From Rhizobiales bacterium GAS188 (GTDB lineage: Bacteria > Pseudomonadota > Alphaproteobacteria > Rhizobiales > Beijerinckiaceae), in assembly GCA_900104855.1 (NCBI GenBank), contig FNSS01000001.1, positions 5,146,001 through 5,210,000 of the forward strand: a stretch of DNA of 64,000 nucleotides, given 5' to 3'. Below the pieces are notes generated by a model, which did not search any database, was not told where the DNA came from, and was given only the letters and a program-made list of their open reading frames with translations. How positions within the stretch are numbered: position 1 is the stretch's first letter; every line of letters starts with the position of its first letter. Of the stretch, positions 45,425 to 55,834 are shown piece after piece. Position numbers and translations under genes: made by a program.

Positions 45425-46397
45425 GGTGATGACACCTGACGAGACCGCCGCCGGGCAGCGGGGTTTCCCCCGGGTCCGCGTCGACGCAGATATCGGTCTT
45501 GGCGTAGCAGCGCGGATTGAAGCGACAACCCTGGGGGTACGCGGCCGCCGCCGGGACGACGCCTGCAATCTCCCTCAGCTTTTGGCGACCATGACGCGCC
45601 CTGGCGCCGAGCATCGGCAGGGACGCGACCAACCCCTTGGTATAGGGATGCGCCGGCGCCCGGAAAATCTGCTCGGCCGGCCGCTGCTCGACCAATCGGC
45701 CGGCGTACATGACGCCGACGCGCGCGCACATGTTGGCGATGAGGCCGAGATCGTGGCTGATCATCAAAACGGCCGTGCCTTGCGCCGCCGAGAGCTCGCG
45801 GATCAGGTCGAGGATCTCGGCTTGAACCGTCACGTCCAGGGCGGTGGTCGGTTCGTCGGCCAGCAAGAGGTCCGGAGAGCAGGCCAGGGCGATCGCGATC
45901 ATGACGCGCTGGCGCATCCCGCCCGACAATTGATGCGGATAGTCCTTCACGCGCCGGTCCGGCGCCGGCACGCGCACATTGGCCAAAGCTTCGATGGCGC
46001 GGCGCTCCGCCTCGTGCCAGGTCGCAGCTTCGTGCAGCACGAACATTTCCGCGATCTGCCGGCCGATCGGCGAAAGCGGATTGAGCGCCGTCATCGGTTC
46101 CTGAAAGATCATCGAAATGCTCTTGCCGCGCAGGTCGCGCATTGCGGCAGAGGACAGATCGCGGATGTCCAGATTCTTGAAACGAATATGCCCGCCTCCG
46201 ACGCTCAAGGGGGGGCGCAGAAGGCCGATCAGCGCCAAAGCCGTGATGCTCTTGCCGCAACCGGATTCGCCGACCAGCCCCAGCGTCTCGCCGCGCTCGA
46301 TCGTGAAGGAGACGTCCTTCACGACCGCGTGCCGGCTGCCGCCTATCGCCAGATCGATGCGCAAACCGTCGACCGAAAGAAGCGTCTCCCCCATCAC
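45417..46397 (-). CDS. dppD: Peptide ABC transporter ATPase, DppD-like
   Basis: A 326-aa ATPase with Walker [19 protein letters not shown], signature [14 protein letters not shown], Walker [15 protein letters not shown] and H-loop MISHDLGLI, plus the C-terminal peptide-importer extension ([14 protein letters not shown]). The start overlaps the stop of the DppC-like gene by 4 bp. One of two ATPases of this importer; it may also serve the ATPase-less importer at 19-22 kb. Confidence 0.95.
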   Translation of the reverse strand: MMGETLLSVDGLRIDLAIGGSRHAVVKDVSFTIERGETLGLVGESGCGKSITALALIGLLRPPLSVGGGHIRFKNLDIRDLSSAAMRDLRGKSISMIFQEPMTALNPLSPIGRQIAEMFVLHEAATWHEAERRAIEALANVRVPAPDRRVKDYPHQLSGGMRQRVMIAIALACSPDLLLADEPTTALDVTVQAEILDLIRELSAAQGTAVLMISHDLGLIANMCARVGVMYAGRLVEQRPAEQIFRAPAHPYTKGLVASLPMLGARARHGRQKLREIAGVVPAAAAYPQGCRFNPRCYAKTDICVDADPGETPLPGGGLVRCHHHE

Positions 46398-47215
46398 GAA
46401 CGGCCTGCCCGAGATTGCGGGTCGAGAATGTCGCGCAGCCCGTCGCCGAGAAGATTGAGCCCGAGGACCGTCATGAAAATGGCGAGGCCGGGGAAGATCG
46501 ATATCCAGGGCGCGGTCGTGATCTCGTCACGGGCATCCGAGAGCATGCTGCCCCAGCTCGGAAAGGGCGGCCTTATGCCGAGCCCGAGAAAGGAGAGCGA
46601 GGCTTCAGCCAGCACCGCGCCGCCCATGCCCAAGGTGCCGATCACGATGATCGGACCGAGGATGTTGGGCAGCACTTGGGTCAGCATGATCCGTATGTCG
46701 CCGTAACCCAGCACTTTGGCTGCTTGCACATAGCCTTGGCTCCTCAGGGAGAGCGTCGAGGCCCGAGAGAGGCGACAGGTATAGGACCAATTGGTCAGCC
46801 CCAACGCGATCAACAGGCTCGTCAGTCCCGGACTCAGGATGGCCATGATCGCCAACGCGAAGATGAGCGATGGCACCGCCAGCATCAGGTTCGTCAGCCC
46901 ATTGACGACGTCGTCCCACCAACCGCCCCAATATCCGGCCGAAAGTCCGAGACAGACGCCAATGATGGTGTTGATGAGCTGGGAGAGAATGCCGACGGTG
47001 AGCGAGATCCGCGCGCCGTACAGGACCCGGCTGTAGATATCCCTGCCTTGTGCGTCGGTCCCGAACCAGAATTCCTGGCTGGGCGCAAGCTCGGCATTGA
47101 TCAGATTGGCGTCCATGACGGGATCGGTATGCGCGAGCCGCGGCGCGAGCACGCCGGCGGCGAGGACAAGCGCAAACAATATCCCGCCGATCCAGAGATT
47201 GGCCCGGAACTTCAT
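46394..47215 (-). CDS. dppC: Peptide ABC transporter permease, DppC-like
   Basis: A 273-aa permease. ATG 47215 (MKFRANLWIGGIL) lies 7 bp after the DppB stop and is preferred over an in-frame ATG inside that gene. Features are FGTDAQGRDIYSRVLYGARI, the EAA loop (GYVQAAKVLGYGDIRIMLTQ) and the C-terminal LSFLGLGIRPPFPSWGSML. Overlap with dppD indicates one operon. Confidence 0.94.
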   Translation of the reverse strand: MKFRANLWIGGILFALVLAAGVLAPRLAHTDPVMDANLINAELAPSQEFWFGTDAQGRDIYSRVLYGARISLTVGILSQLINTIIGVCLGLSAGYWGGWWDDVVNGLTNLMLAVPSLIFALAIMAILSPGLTSLLIALGLTNWSYTCRLSRASTLSLRSQGYVQAAKVLGYGDIRIMLTQVLPNILGPIIVIGTLGMGGAVLAEASLSFLGLGIRPPFPSWGSMLSDARDEITTAPWISIFPGLAIFMTVLGLNLLGDGLRDILDPQSRAGRS

Positions 47216-47222
47216 CTTTACC

Positions 47223-48158
47223 CTAGCTGTATTTGATTCGCGGATCGATGACCGCGCAGAGGACATCGACGAGCATGTTGACCAGCAGAAAGAAGATCAC
47301 GATCACCAGAATGCAGCCTTGAACGACCGGAATGTCGCGCAGCGCGACGCTATCCACCAGCAACGAGCCGAGGCCCGGCCAAGCGAAGAGCTTTTCGACG
47401 ACGACGGCCTGGCCGATGATCGAACCGAATTCGAGGCCGACCGTGGTGAGGACGATGATGAGCGCGTTGCGCGCCAGATGCCACTGAACGATGCGGCGCT
47501 CGCTCATCCCCTTCGAGCGTGCCGTCCGGACGAAATCGGCGTTCAAGATCTCCAGCACTGCCGCGCGCGTGGTTCTCGCGAGCAGCGCCAACGGCCCGAC
47601 CCCCAACGCGACCGCCGGCAAGACGAGATGCCGCAACCCGCCATCGCCATAGCCGAAACTCGGCAACCATCCGAGCAGAAGCGCGAAAAGATACATCAAC
47701 AGCAGGCCAAGCCAGAATTTGGGCAGCGAAAGGCCGGAGACCGCAAGAACCATCGAGGCCGTGTCCAGCGGGCTTCCCGGCCGCAGCGCCGCGAGGAAGC
47801 CGAGCGGCACGCCGAGCACCGCAGCGAAGACCATCGCGGCAAGCGTGAGCTCGATCGTCGGCCAGCTGCGCTCCGACAGGGCGGCGATCACCGGCTGACG
47901 GGTACGGAAAGAGGTGCCGAGGTCGAGTCGCGCGAGTTGCCCGATATATTTGGCAAAGCGGACTGGGACCGGATCGTCCAGCCCGAACTCCTTATTCATG
48001 CGCTCCATGACCTGCGCATCCAGCACGCTGCGCCCGTCGCCGCTCATGCTCGAGGCGAAGGTGCCGGGGATGACGCTGAAGATCATGAAGATCAGCAGCG
48101 CCACCGCTGCCAGGATCGGCACCGTCTGCAACAGACGCCGCGCTACGAATGAAAGCAT
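47223..48158 (-). CDS. dppB: Peptide ABC transporter permease, DppB-like
   Basis: A 311-aa inner-membrane permease with six hydrophobic segments. The N-terminus is FVARRLLQTVPILAAVALLI, followed by the periplasmic loop with LGTSFRTRQPV and the EAA loop (DFVRTARSKGMSERRIVQWH). It is the first permease gene after the binding protein, 75 bp downstream of its stop. Confidence 0.94.
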   Translation of the reverse strand: MLSFVARRLLQTVPILAAVALLIFMIFSVIPGTFASSMSGDGRSVLDAQVMERMNKEFGLDDPVPVRFAKYIGQLARLDLGTSFRTRQPVIAALSERSWPTIELTLAAMVFAAVLGVPLGFLAALRPGSPLDTASMVLAVSGLSLPKFWLGLLLMYLFALLLGWLPSFGYGDGGLRHLVLPAVALGVGPLALLARTTRAAVLEILNADFVRTARSKGMSERRIVQWHLARNALIIVLTTVGLEFGSIIGQAVVVEKLFAWPGLGSLLVDSVALRDIPVVQGCILVIVIFFLLVNMLVDVLCAVIDPRIKYS

Positions 48159-48233
48159 GCCGGTCTCATCGTCTGGACGGCCCGCGCTTGCACCGCGGGC
48201 CGCCCGGCCTCAGCAGTCGTCGGAAGGATGATG

Positions 48234-49823
48234 TCAATTCGCCGCCGGCGATGACGTGTCGACCCACATATCCTCGTAGTTCTGGACCGCGAGCTCGTTG
48301 GCGTTGGGCTGCAATCCCTTGAGCCAAGGCTGATAAGCCATCACCGCCTTGTTGTAGTTGAAGAACCAGACCGGCGCGTCATCGTAGATGATCGCATTGA
48401 CCTTCTTCAGCAAATCGATCCGCTTGGCTTGGTCGCCGGTGGCGGCGGCCTCGTCGAGCAGCGCATCCACTTTCGGATTCTTGTAGTGCATGTAGTTGCA
48501 GGCGGATTGCGGCGTCGCCGAATGGAAGCACTTCAAGGTCGCGAGCGGATCCGGCCCCGTCTGGAGCGACCAGATAAAGGCCTGGTAGTCGCCGCTGCGT
48601 ACGAGCTCGGACAGCACGGTTCCCTCGACCGGCTTGATCTTCGCTTTGATGCCCACCTTGGCGAGCATGGGAATGACCGCCTCGACAATGGGAATGCCCC
48701 AGCTTTCGTTGGAGGTGGCCGTCCACTCGAACTCGAAGCCGTCCGGATAACCGGCCTCTGCGAGAAGTTTCTTCGCCTTCTCCGGGTCATAGGCGTAGGG
48801 CTTCAGGGAGCTGTCATAGGCGGCCGAGGACAAGGGCAGCCAACCGGTGGCGCGATAGGCCTTGTCCCTCGCCAGCCGCTTGATGATGAGATCGGTATCG
48901 ATCGCATAGTTGATCGCCTGCCGGACGCGCGGGTCCGAAAAGGGCTTGAAGGTGGGATTCATGCCCATGGCGCGCGTGTAGACTTCGGCGACCTCCAGGA
49001 GCCCCTTCGACAACTCGGCATCCTGCTTGTAGGCGACGTACTGCGCCGGCCCGAGGATCGACACGTCGATCTCCTTGTTGCGGAAGGCGACGTCGCGCGC
49101 CGAAGCCTCCCCGACGAGTGAAATCACGATCCGCTGGGCGTGGGGCTTGCCAGGCTTGTAGAACTTCTCCCAACGCTCGGCGACCAGGCGCGAGCCGGGC
49201 ACATACTCCGTGAGCTTGTAGGGGCCGAGGCCGATCGGATGGTTCGCGAATTCCGGCTTCGTCGCTTCGCTCGCCGGGTAGATCGAGGTGATGGCGTCGT
49301 AGAAGTAATATCCGGGCTCCAGCCTCTCGGTCAGTGTCATCTCGAAAGTGAAGTCGTCGATCTTCTTCAGCCCCGAAATCTCTTTCGCCTGGCCTTTCTC
49401 GACCGCGACCGCCCCTTTGATGATGCGGACATCGCGGGCGCCGGGATAGGCCTTCGATCCGTCCATGAGGTGATTATAAGTCCAGATGATGTCGTCGGCG
49501 GTCATCCGGCGGCCATTGTGGAAATAGGCATCGTCGCGCAATTTGTAAGTATAGACTAGACCGTCCTCGGACACGCTGACGCTCTTCGCAAGCTCCAGCA
49601 CCAGCTTCTTGCCGAAGGCGTCCCAATTGTAGAGGGAACGATGCAGCGCCTTGGCGTAGATCTCGTCCTGGGCGCGGTTCGACGTGAGGATATCGAGATT
49701 GGCGAAGCTCGAGCCATAGGGCGCGGTATAGCGGATCGTGCCGCCGTCGCGCGGTGTCTCCGCTCGAGCGGCCGCGGCGAGCAATAGGGTCAGAGCAGTA
49801 GCAGTCGCAATCTTCTTGAGCAC
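48234..49823 (-). CDS. Peptide ABC transporter substrate-binding protein (SBP_bac_5)
   Basis: A 529-aa periplasmic protein. The start is GTG 49823 (VLKKIATATALTLLLAAA) with GGGAGG at 49829-49834; the upstream ORF extension has no features. The signal peptide ends AARAE. The family body includes KSVSVSEDGLVYTYKLRDDA, SDPRVRQAINYAIDTDLIIK, LLAEAGYPDGF and DDAPVWFFNYN. It begins the dppBCDF-type operon. The upstream amidohydrolase and M81 peptidase genes suggest an amidated or peptide-like ligand. Confidence 0.93.
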   Translation of the reverse strand: MLKKIATATALTLLLAAAARAETPRDGGTIRYTAPYGSSFANLDILTSNRAQDEIYAKALHRSLYNWDAFGKKLVLELAKSVSVSEDGLVYTYKLRDDAYFHNGRRMTADDIIWTYNHLMDGSKAYPGARDVRIIKGAVAVEKGQAKEISGLKKIDDFTFEMTLTERLEPGYYFYDAITSIYPASEATKPEFANHPIGLGPYKLTEYVPGSRLVAERWEKFYKPGKPHAQRIVISLVGEASARDVAFRNKEIDVSILGPAQYVAYKQDAELSKGLLEVAEVYTRAMGMNPTFKPFSDPRVRQAINYAIDTDLIIKRLARDKAYRATGWLPLSSAAYDSSLKPYAYDPEKAKKLLAEAGYPDGFEFEWTATSNESWGIPIVEAVIPMLAKVGIKAKIKPVEGTVLSELVRSGDYQAFIWSLQTGPDPLATLKCFHSATPQSACNYMHYKNPKVDALLDEAAATGDQAKRIDLLKKVNAIIYDDAPVWFFNYNKAVMAYQPWLKGLQPNANELAVQNYEDMWVDTSSPAAN

Positions 49824-49944
49824 AAAAACCTCCCAAAACACTCTTCGGTTCCCTGGATTCCAGTCGCAGGGCATCGCCGGTTCATTCCTGTTTCGATTCA
49901 CTCGTCCGGGCTTGCCTCCATCATTTGCCGATGCCACGCGAGCT

Positions 49945-51627
49945 TCAGCGCGGCTTCTTGGTCACACCGATCGCATCTGGACGGCGATACACGACCTCGC
50001 CGCCGAGAATCGTCAGATCACACTGCGTGTCGTCGAGAATCTCCTGGGCGTCGGCGGTCAGCAGATTGCGCGAAAACACGGCGATGTCGGCCAGGAATCC
50101 CGGCGCGAGCTTTCCCTTGATGCTTTCGCGCTTCTGGGAGAATGCGCCGAACTCGGTATAGGCCTGCAATGCCTCCTCGATCGAAACGCGCTGACTTTCG
50201 TCCATCACGGTGCCGCGCCCGGTCCGGCGCGTCAGCATGGCGTAGAGATTCGGAAACGGATTCGGCTCGCAGACCGGCGCATCGCTGCCCGTGGCAGGCT
50301 TGAGGCCAAGCTCCATCCACGTCTTGAAGGGGTAGCTGCCGAGGGCGCGTTCCGGCCCCAGGACGGCGATATAAGCATCGCCGAAATCATGGATGAAGAC
50401 CTGCTGCGGGCAGGGATAGATACCGGCCTCGACCATGCGCGCGTGCTGCTCGGCGTTCGAGAAGCCGCAATGCTCAACGCGATGACGCCGTTCCGGATCG
50501 GGGAGGGCGCCCAGCGCCTTCTCGTAGGCCGTGATGAGCTGTTCGATTGCCGCATCGCCGATGGCATGGCAGGCAAGCTGATACCCCTTGGCGTGGGCGT
50601 CCATGACCAGGAATTCGAGATCCGCGTCGGACATCATTTGCACGCCGGTCGTGCGATCCTCGCCGAGATAGGGCTGCGACATCCAGGCCGTTCGTCCGCC
50701 GGCCGAGCCATCGAGAAAGAGCTTCACCGCGCCGATCATCAGCATATCGTCGCCGCTGCCGGAGACGAGACCCGCCTCATGACAGCGAGCGACGATGGCG
50801 TTGTCCGAATCGCCGAGCAAGGTCAGCCAGGTGCGCACCGGCAATCGGCCTTCGCGCTTGGCGCGATGATAGGCGGCAATCTCCATGAAGCCGCCGACAT
50901 GGCCGACGGCAGCGTCCATGCAGCTCGTGATGCCGAGCGACAACAAATGACGCCCCGCGCGCTCGATCGCCGCGACGATATCATCCTCGCTCGGCGCCGG
51001 GATGGCGGTCCGGACAGGCGCTCGCGCATTCTCCGCGAGCAAGCCCGTCAAGCGGCCGTTTTGCTGCTCGATGAGCCCGCCGGGCGGGGTGGGCGACATC
51101 TCGTCGATGCCCGCCAATTGCAGCGCGGGCGAATTGCAGATCGAAATATGGCCGCAGGTGCGCACCAGCATCACGGGGTTGTCCGGAGATGCCCTGTCGA
51201 GTTCCTCGCGGAAAGGATGGCGTCCGACATCCAGCTTGGTCTGATCATAGCCGCGCGCCAGAATCCACTCGCCGGGACGCGCTTGCCTGGCCCGCGCCGC
51301 GATCGCGGCCAGCAGCGCGTCGAGGGTCGGCGCGGCGGTGGGCTTGGCGTCGACCCAATCCATCACCATGCCGAGCGAGACGAGATGCAGATGAGAATCA
51401 TTGAGGCCGGGCACGGCCAGCCGTCCGGCCAGATCGATAATCTGCGTGTCGGGCCCGATGAGGGTCTCGATCTCCGCCTCGCGCCCCGCAGCCAGGATCC
51501 GGTCCCGCCAGATGGCGAGCGATTCGACGACGCCTTCGTCGCGCCCGCACCAGATCGGCCCGTTTCTCAGGACGATATCGGCCTGCGGCTTGGCGAAGGA
51601 AGGCCGCACTTTCGAAGCCCCGGTCAT
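49945..51627 (-). CDS. YtcJ-type amidohydrolase
   Basis: A 560-aa metal-dependent hydrolase of the amidohydrolase-3 group. It has the N-terminal urease-like beta-sandwich (IVLRNGPIWCGRDEGVVES), the metal site HxH in NDSHLHLVSLG, the barrel His pair in YQLACHAIGDAAIEQ and HRVEHCG, and the metal Asp in ATGSDAPVCEPNPF. No signal peptide is seen. Substrates of this group are N-substituted amides and similar compounds, and are mostly unknown. It is upstream of the importer operon and downstream of the M81 peptidase on the same strand. Confidence 0.9.
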   Translation of the reverse strand: MTGASKVRPSFAKPQADIVLRNGPIWCGRDEGVVESLAIWRDRILAAGREAEIETLIGPDTQIIDLAGRLAVPGLNDSHLHLVSLGMVMDWVDAKPTAAPTLDALLAAIAARARQARPGEWILARGYDQTKLDVGRHPFREELDRASPDNPVMLVRTCGHISICNSPALQLAGIDEMSPTPPGGLIEQQNGRLTGLLAENARAPVRTAIPAPSEDDIVAAIERAGRHLLSLGITSCMDAAVGHVGGFMEIAAYHRAKREGRLPVRTWLTLLGDSDNAIVARCHEAGLVSGSGDDMLMIGAVKLFLDGSAGGRTAWMSQPYLGEDRTTGVQMMSDADLEFLVMDAHAKGYQLACHAIGDAAIEQLITAYEKALGALPDPERRHRVEHCGFSNAEQHARMVEAGIYPCPQQVFIHDFGDAYIAVLGPERALGSYPFKTWMELGLKPATGSDAPVCEPNPFPNLYAMLTRRTGRGTVMDESQRVSIEEALQAYTEFGAFSQKRESIKGKLAPGFLADIAVFSRNLLTADAQEILDDTQCDLTILGGEVVYRRPDAIGVTKKPR

Positions 51628-51706
51628 GTCGTCGATCCGGGGCGTTTGGAGCTGATTGTGAACATGGCGGCTCTTGCAGTCCTGACGCGGTGGGGCGGGG
51701 ATTTTG

Positions 51707-53179
51707 CTAGATGTCGTCGAGCGGCCAGATCGGCCGTCTGACGTTCTTGTACGGGCGTTCCTTGAAATTGCGCGTTGAGAGCGCGCCCGTATCGACCTCG
51801 AGCACGTCGCGGGCGATCGGCTCGAACGCCGCCCGAAAATGCTGCATGGATTTGACGATCACGGTTGACTTGCGGGTCGGATCGACTCCGAGAGAGGTGA
51901 ATTGCGCGAGATCCGTCGCCTGCCCGTTATGGGTGATGACGATGATCTCGATGCCGTCGACGCGCAGCAGCGCACTGAGGCCGTAATTGCGCCAGACGCC
52001 TCCTCCCATGGGGCCATGGGCGATGAAATGCCCATCGCTGAGCGCGACGACGCGGCCGGTGATCTCGATCGGCCCGCCGCCCATTGACGGATCGACCTTG
52101 CCGCCAAGCTTCGTCGTGACGGAATTTCCGACGCCCGCGGCCTGCGCGGACAACGCCGCCTCCGGGTCGCGGATCGCGTGGAAGCCCACATTCTCGAGCC
52201 CGGCGTCGAGAATCGCCTTGAGAAGGACCGTGGCGTCGCCATAGGCCCCCGAGCCGGGATTGTCCGAATAATCCGAGATGAGAAGGGGCTTCCCGGAGCC
52301 GCCTTCTCCGGCCTTCGCCTTGGCAATGGCTTCAGCGAGCGGAGCGAAATGAATCGAGGAGGATTTCCGCTGCTCCCAGGCATAATCCATCAGGTCTTCG
52401 GCGATCGCCTGCGCGGATGCGAGATCGGCGCTGGTGACCGCCACGCTAGGACCTATGTCGTGCACGTCGGCGGACGAAAAGCCGGCCTGCACACTGACGA
52501 CGAGCGCCTTGCCGGAAGCCTCGATCTCGTCCCCTCGGCGCAGCAATTCCTTGAAGGGCGGCGAGGTCGTGCGGCCGCCGTCGAGCGCGTAGAGGATCGG
52601 TCGGCGCGCCAAGGCGACGCGGGGCTTGACGGCGCCCGTCATCGCCTTGCCGAGCAGCTCGGCCGCCTGCCAGGTCCGCTCATATTGATCGATATGCGGA
52701 TAGGTGCGGTAGGAGATCAGGGCGTTGGCGTTGTCGGCCATCTCCTGGGTGACGGTCGCATGCAGGTCGAGCACGACGACGATGGGCACCTGCGGACCGG
52801 CCTTGTGGCGGAGCCGCGAAAGGAGCTCGCCTTCTCCGTCGTCGCTGCTCTCGGTCGCCATCGCGCCATGCAGGTGGAGCAGCACCCCGTCAACGGCGTC
52901 GCATGCGGCGAGGATCTCGCCGCACAAGAACTCGAAGCAGGCATCGGTGACGCGTCCGGAGGGATTGGCATGAGCTGCGACAGGATGGACGAGCCGCCAT
53001 CCGAACTTGTCGGCGGCCTCGAAGGCGGCGCCGATCGATGTCCGCGTGCCGCGATAGGCAGCGCCGATCTCATTCCCGAAATAGCAGCGCGCGTTGCGGA
53101 AGGCTTCCTCGCCAGTGAGCTGAACACTGAACGTGTTCGTCTCATGCATGAATTCCGCGACCAGAACGCGTTGTCCCAT
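51707..53179 (-). CDS. M81-family (MlrC-like) metallopeptidase
   Basis: A 490-aa cytoplasmic protein. The start ATG 53179 (GQRVLVAEFMHETNTFS) coincides with the beginning of the family; the longer frame upstream is rejected. It contains the DUF1485 (M81) domain with VLDLHATVTQEMADNA and YRTYPHID, and the MlrC C-terminal domain from about residue 300 (DYSDNPGSGAYGDATVLLKA). MlrC degrades linearised microcystin fragments; relatives in peptide-import operons are thought to handle modified peptides. It heads this leftward catabolic operon. Confidence 0.9.
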   Translation of the reverse strand: MGQRVLVAEFMHETNTFSVQLTGEEAFRNARCYFGNEIGAAYRGTRTSIGAAFEAADKFGWRLVHPVAAHANPSGRVTDACFEFLCGEILAACDAVDGVLLHLHGAMATESSDDGEGELLSRLRHKAGPQVPIVVVLDLHATVTQEMADNANALISYRTYPHIDQYERTWQAAELLGKAMTGAVKPRVALARRPILYALDGGRTTSPPFKELLRRGDEIEASGKALVVSVQAGFSSADVHDIGPSVAVTSADLASAQAIAEDLMDYAWEQRKSSSIHFAPLAEAIAKAKAGEGGSGKPLLISDYSDNPGSGAYGDATVLLKAILDAGLENVGFHAIRDPEAALSAQAAGVGNSVTTKLGGKVDPSMGGGPIEITGRVVALSDGHFIAHGPMGGGVWRNYGLSALLRVDGIEIIVITHNGQATDLAQFTSLGVDPTRKSTVIVKSMQHFRAAFEPIARDVLEVDTGALSTRNFKERPYKNVRRPIWPLDDI

Positions 53180-53441
53180 ATCCCTTGTCGCCTCCCAGCA
53201 TTTTTTCGTCTTACCGGTCACCCGGCTCGATGACAACCACGGTTCAGCTATGCGCCCAGGCCGCGTGATAGGCCTTGATTGTTGGTGCGAGACGCCCCTT
53301 CGCGAAGCCGTCAGCCTGACAGATGCGTCGCCGGATGGAAGCGTCAAACTGGACGATTTGCATGAGAAGTTTCGGCGAAACGCCGTAGCGGTTTCGCATT
53401 CTGCCGATGGGTCGTATGGACAAGCTGCTGCTGAGAGCCTG

Positions 53442-53996
53442 TCAGCCGTGAGCTCCACCATGGGCTTCCAGCTTCGCGATCACCTCGCCGACCGGCAAGG
53501 CTTTGGCGACCACCAAATCGCGGATCGCCGCGACATCGTCGAGCGCTATCACCGGAACCCGGGCCTGCGGAAAAGGCTGATCCGAGGCGATGGCGAGGAT
53601 CTGCGGATCGCTCGGGTGGAGCGGTTCGCGGCCATTTGCGGCGCGGAACACCTCGAGCTTGGGATGAGGCAGGTGTTTGAAGCCCTCCACGAGCACGAGG
53701 TCGCAAGGCGACAGGCGGGCGAGCAGCGCAGGCAGGGACGGCTCCGCCTCGCCTCGGGCAAGCTCGTGAATCAAGGCGAAGCGCCGTGCCGAGGAGACGA
53801 TCACCTCAGCGGCGCCGGCCTGACGGTGCACGAAGGAATCCTTGCCCGGCTGATCGATCTCGAAATCATGGTGGGCGTGCTTGACGGTTGCGACGCGGAG
53901 GCCGCGCTCCACCAGCGCCGGGATGAGTTTCGCGAGCAGCGTCGTCTTGCCGGCACCGCTCCAGCCCGCAATGCCGAGAAGCCTCATCTCCGGCAA
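53442..53996 (-). CDS. mobB: Molybdopterin-guanine dinucleotide biosynthesis protein B
   Basis: A 184-aa GTP-binding protein that assists MobA in forming the MGD form of the molybdenum cofactor. The P-loop is GWSGAGKTTLLAKLIP, followed by VKHAHHDFEIDQPGKDSF and LVLVEGFKHLPHPKLEV, all typical of MobB. It lies downstream of mobA, separated by a TusA-like gene on the opposite strand. Confidence 0.95.
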   Translation of the reverse strand: MPEMRLLGIAGWSGAGKTTLLAKLIPALVERGLRVATVKHAHHDFEIDQPGKDSFVHRQAGAAEVIVSSARRFALIHELARGEAEPSLPALLARLSPCDLVLVEGFKHLPHPKLEVFRAANGREPLHPSDPQILAIASDQPFPQARVPVIALDDVAAIRDLVVAKALPVGEVIAKLEAHGGAHG

Positions 53997-54068
53997 GCGC
54001 GCCCTCCTCGCAAACTGCTCCGGCTGGCCCGTCTGTTCCGACGGCCATCGACACGATAGAAGCGGCCG

Positions 54069-54302
54069 ATGAACATCACACTCGATCTCAAGGGCCTCAA
54101 ATGCCCACTGCCGGCCCTGCGCACCCGCAAGGCGCTGAAGAGCCTGGCGCCGGGCGAGGCCATTTCGGTCGCCTGCACCGACCCGCTTGCCCGTATCGAT
54201 ATCCCGAACCTCTTGAGCCAGACGGGGGACATGCTCGATGCCGTCGAGGAGCAGGGCGAGGTCATCGTCTTCCGCATCCGCAAGCGCCCTCCTGCCGCCT
54301 GA
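54069..54302 (+). CDS. TusA-family sulfur carrier protein
   Basis: A 77-aa protein with the conserved active-site CPLPALRTRKAL (Cys in CPxP) and the C-terminal VACTDPLARIDIPNLL. TusA-type proteins relay persulfide sulfur for tRNA thiolation and for molybdoenzyme maturation. Its position between mobB and mobA and near fdhD, which also handles sulfur for formate dehydrogenase, makes a role in cofactor sulfuration likely, though it is on the opposite strand. Confidence 0.9.
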   Translation: MNITLDLKGLKCPLPALRTRKALKSLAPGEAISVACTDPLARIDIPNLLSQTGDMLDAVEEQGEVIVFRIRKRPPAA

Positions 54303-54315
54303 GATCCCGAACGCC

Positions 54316-54951
54316 TCATCGCTTGGCCTGGGCCGCCAGGATCAGGCGCGCGATATTCGCGGCCTCCGCCAGATCCTCCGGCGCGTTGGCGTTGAAGAAG
54401 GGATCGTAGGGCTCGGGCGGCCATTCGGCGATGGTGCAAGGGTAGCGCGCCGTGAACATGTCGATCTTGCGCACCCCTTCGTCGACGAGCGCCCGGCGCA
54501 ACTCCTCTCGCATATCGACGGGCCACAGCCCGATCACCGGATGGGTGCGCCCGCCGGAAGCGGCCGATGCCAATCGCGCACCCTTCGCCAGGCGCGCGGC
54601 ATGCAGCCGCGCCACCAGATCCTGCGGCAAGAAGGGCGTGTCGGTCGCGATGCTCAAGAGCCAGGGCACGCCCTTATGATGGTGCGCCGCCCAATCGAGC
54701 CCGGCGAGCACGCCCGCGAGCGGACCGGCGAAGCCTTCGACGCTGTCGGCAACCACGGGCAGGCCGAACTCGAAGAAGCGCTCCGGCTCGCCATTGGCGT
54801 TGAGCATCAAGGCTTCGCATTGAGAGCTCAACCGCTCGATCACATGCACCAGCAGCGGCTTGCCGGCGATCAGGCGCATCGACTTGTCGCCCCCGCCCAT
54901 GCGGCGCGCCAGGCCGCCCGCCAGCAGCACGCCGACCGTCGGTTCAATCAT
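54316..54951 (-). CDS. mobA: Molybdenum cofactor guanylyltransferase
   Basis: A 211-aa nucleotidyltransferase that attaches GMP to molybdopterin. The nucleotide-binding start is [19 protein letters not shown], followed by the family sequences [13 protein letters not shown] and [12 protein letters not shown]. Its start overlaps the stop of fdhD by 8 bp. The bis-MGD product is required by the formate dehydrogenase encoded upstream. Confidence 0.95.
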   Translation of the reverse strand: MIEPTVGVLLAGGLARRMGGGDKSMRLIAGKPLLVHVIERLSSQCEALMLNANGEPERFFEFGLPVVADSVEGFAGPLAGVLAGLDWAAHHHKGVPWLLSIATDTPFLPQDLVARLHAARLAKGARLASAASGGRTHPVIGLWPVDMREELRRALVDEGVRKIDMFTARYPCTIAEWPPEPYDPFFNANAPEDLAEAANIARLILAAQAKR

Positions 54952-55834
54952 TGTGCTCCGCGCCCTTGCGACGATGTTTCATGGCCTCCTCCTCGACATA
55001 AGCGAGATCCTGGTCGAAGACGATGCGCTCGGCGCCCGAGAGCGCCACGAAGCGCTTGCCGCGCGCGCGCCCAATCAGGGTGAGGCCGGCCTTGCGGGCG
55101 AGCTCCACGCCCCAGGCGGTGAAGCCGGAACGCGATACCAGGATCGGTATGCCCATGCGCACCGTCTTGATCACCATCTCCGAGGTGAGACGCCCCGTGG
55201 TGTAGAAGATCTTGTCGCCGCCCGGCACACGATGCTTGAACATGTAGCCCGCGATCTTGTCGGCGGCGTTGTGGCGCCCGACATCCTCCATATAGACAAG
55301 CGCCCGGTCGCGTTCGCACAGCACACAGCCATGAATGGCGCCGGCCTCGAGATAGAGCGAGGGCGTGACGTTGATGGTGTGGGTGAGCGTGTAGAGCCAT
55401 GAGGTGCGCAGCTCGCTGCGCGGCAGCTCGACGCCCTCGATCGCTTCCATCAGGTCGCCGAAGGCCGTGCCTTGGGCGCAGCCCGAGGTCAGCGTCTTCT
55501 TGCGCAGCTTGTCCTCGAAATCCGTCTCGACCGGCGTGCGCACCACGACCACGTCGATCTCGGGGTCATGGTCGACGCCCGTCACTTCGGCATCGGCCGA
55601 CAACATGCCCTGATTGAGCAGATAGCCGAGCGCCAGATAATCCGGATGGTCGCCGATCGTCATCATGGTGACGATCTCGCGCGCATTCAGATACAGCGTC
55701 AGCGGCCGTTCGACGACGACGCGCGTCTCGATCCGCTGGCCGGTCTGGTCGATGCCGGCCACCACCTCGCTCAGCCGCGGATCGAGCGGATCCGGACGAA
55801 CGAGATAACCTTCGTGGATATCCTGGTCGCCCAT
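54944..55834 (-). CDS. fdhD: Formate dehydrogenase accessory sulfurtransferase FdhD
   Basis: A 296-aa sulfurtransferase that transfers sulfur to the Mo/W cofactor of formate dehydrogenase. Features are [31 protein letters not shown]-type opening, the Cys loop in [12 protein letters not shown] (one cysteine rather than the CxxC of E. coli), [28 protein letters not shown] and [11 protein letters not shown]. The start ATG 55834 overlaps the stop of the DUF2478 gene by one base; longer upstream reading is a shadow. Confidence 0.95.
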   Translation of the reverse strand: MGDQDIHEGYLVRPDPLDPRLSEVVAGIDQTGQRIETRVVVERPLTLYLNAREIVTMMTIGDHPDYLALGYLLNQGMLSADAEVTGVDHDPEIDVVVVRTPVETDFEDKLRKKTLTSGCAQGTAFGDLMEAIEGVELPRSELRTSWLYTLTHTINVTPSLYLEAGAIHGCVLCERDRALVYMEDVGRHNAADKIAGYMFKHRVPGGDKIFYTTGRLTSEMVIKTVRMGIPILVSRSGFTAWGVELARKAGLTLIGRARGKRFVALSGAERIVFDQDLAYVEEEAMKHRRKGAEHND

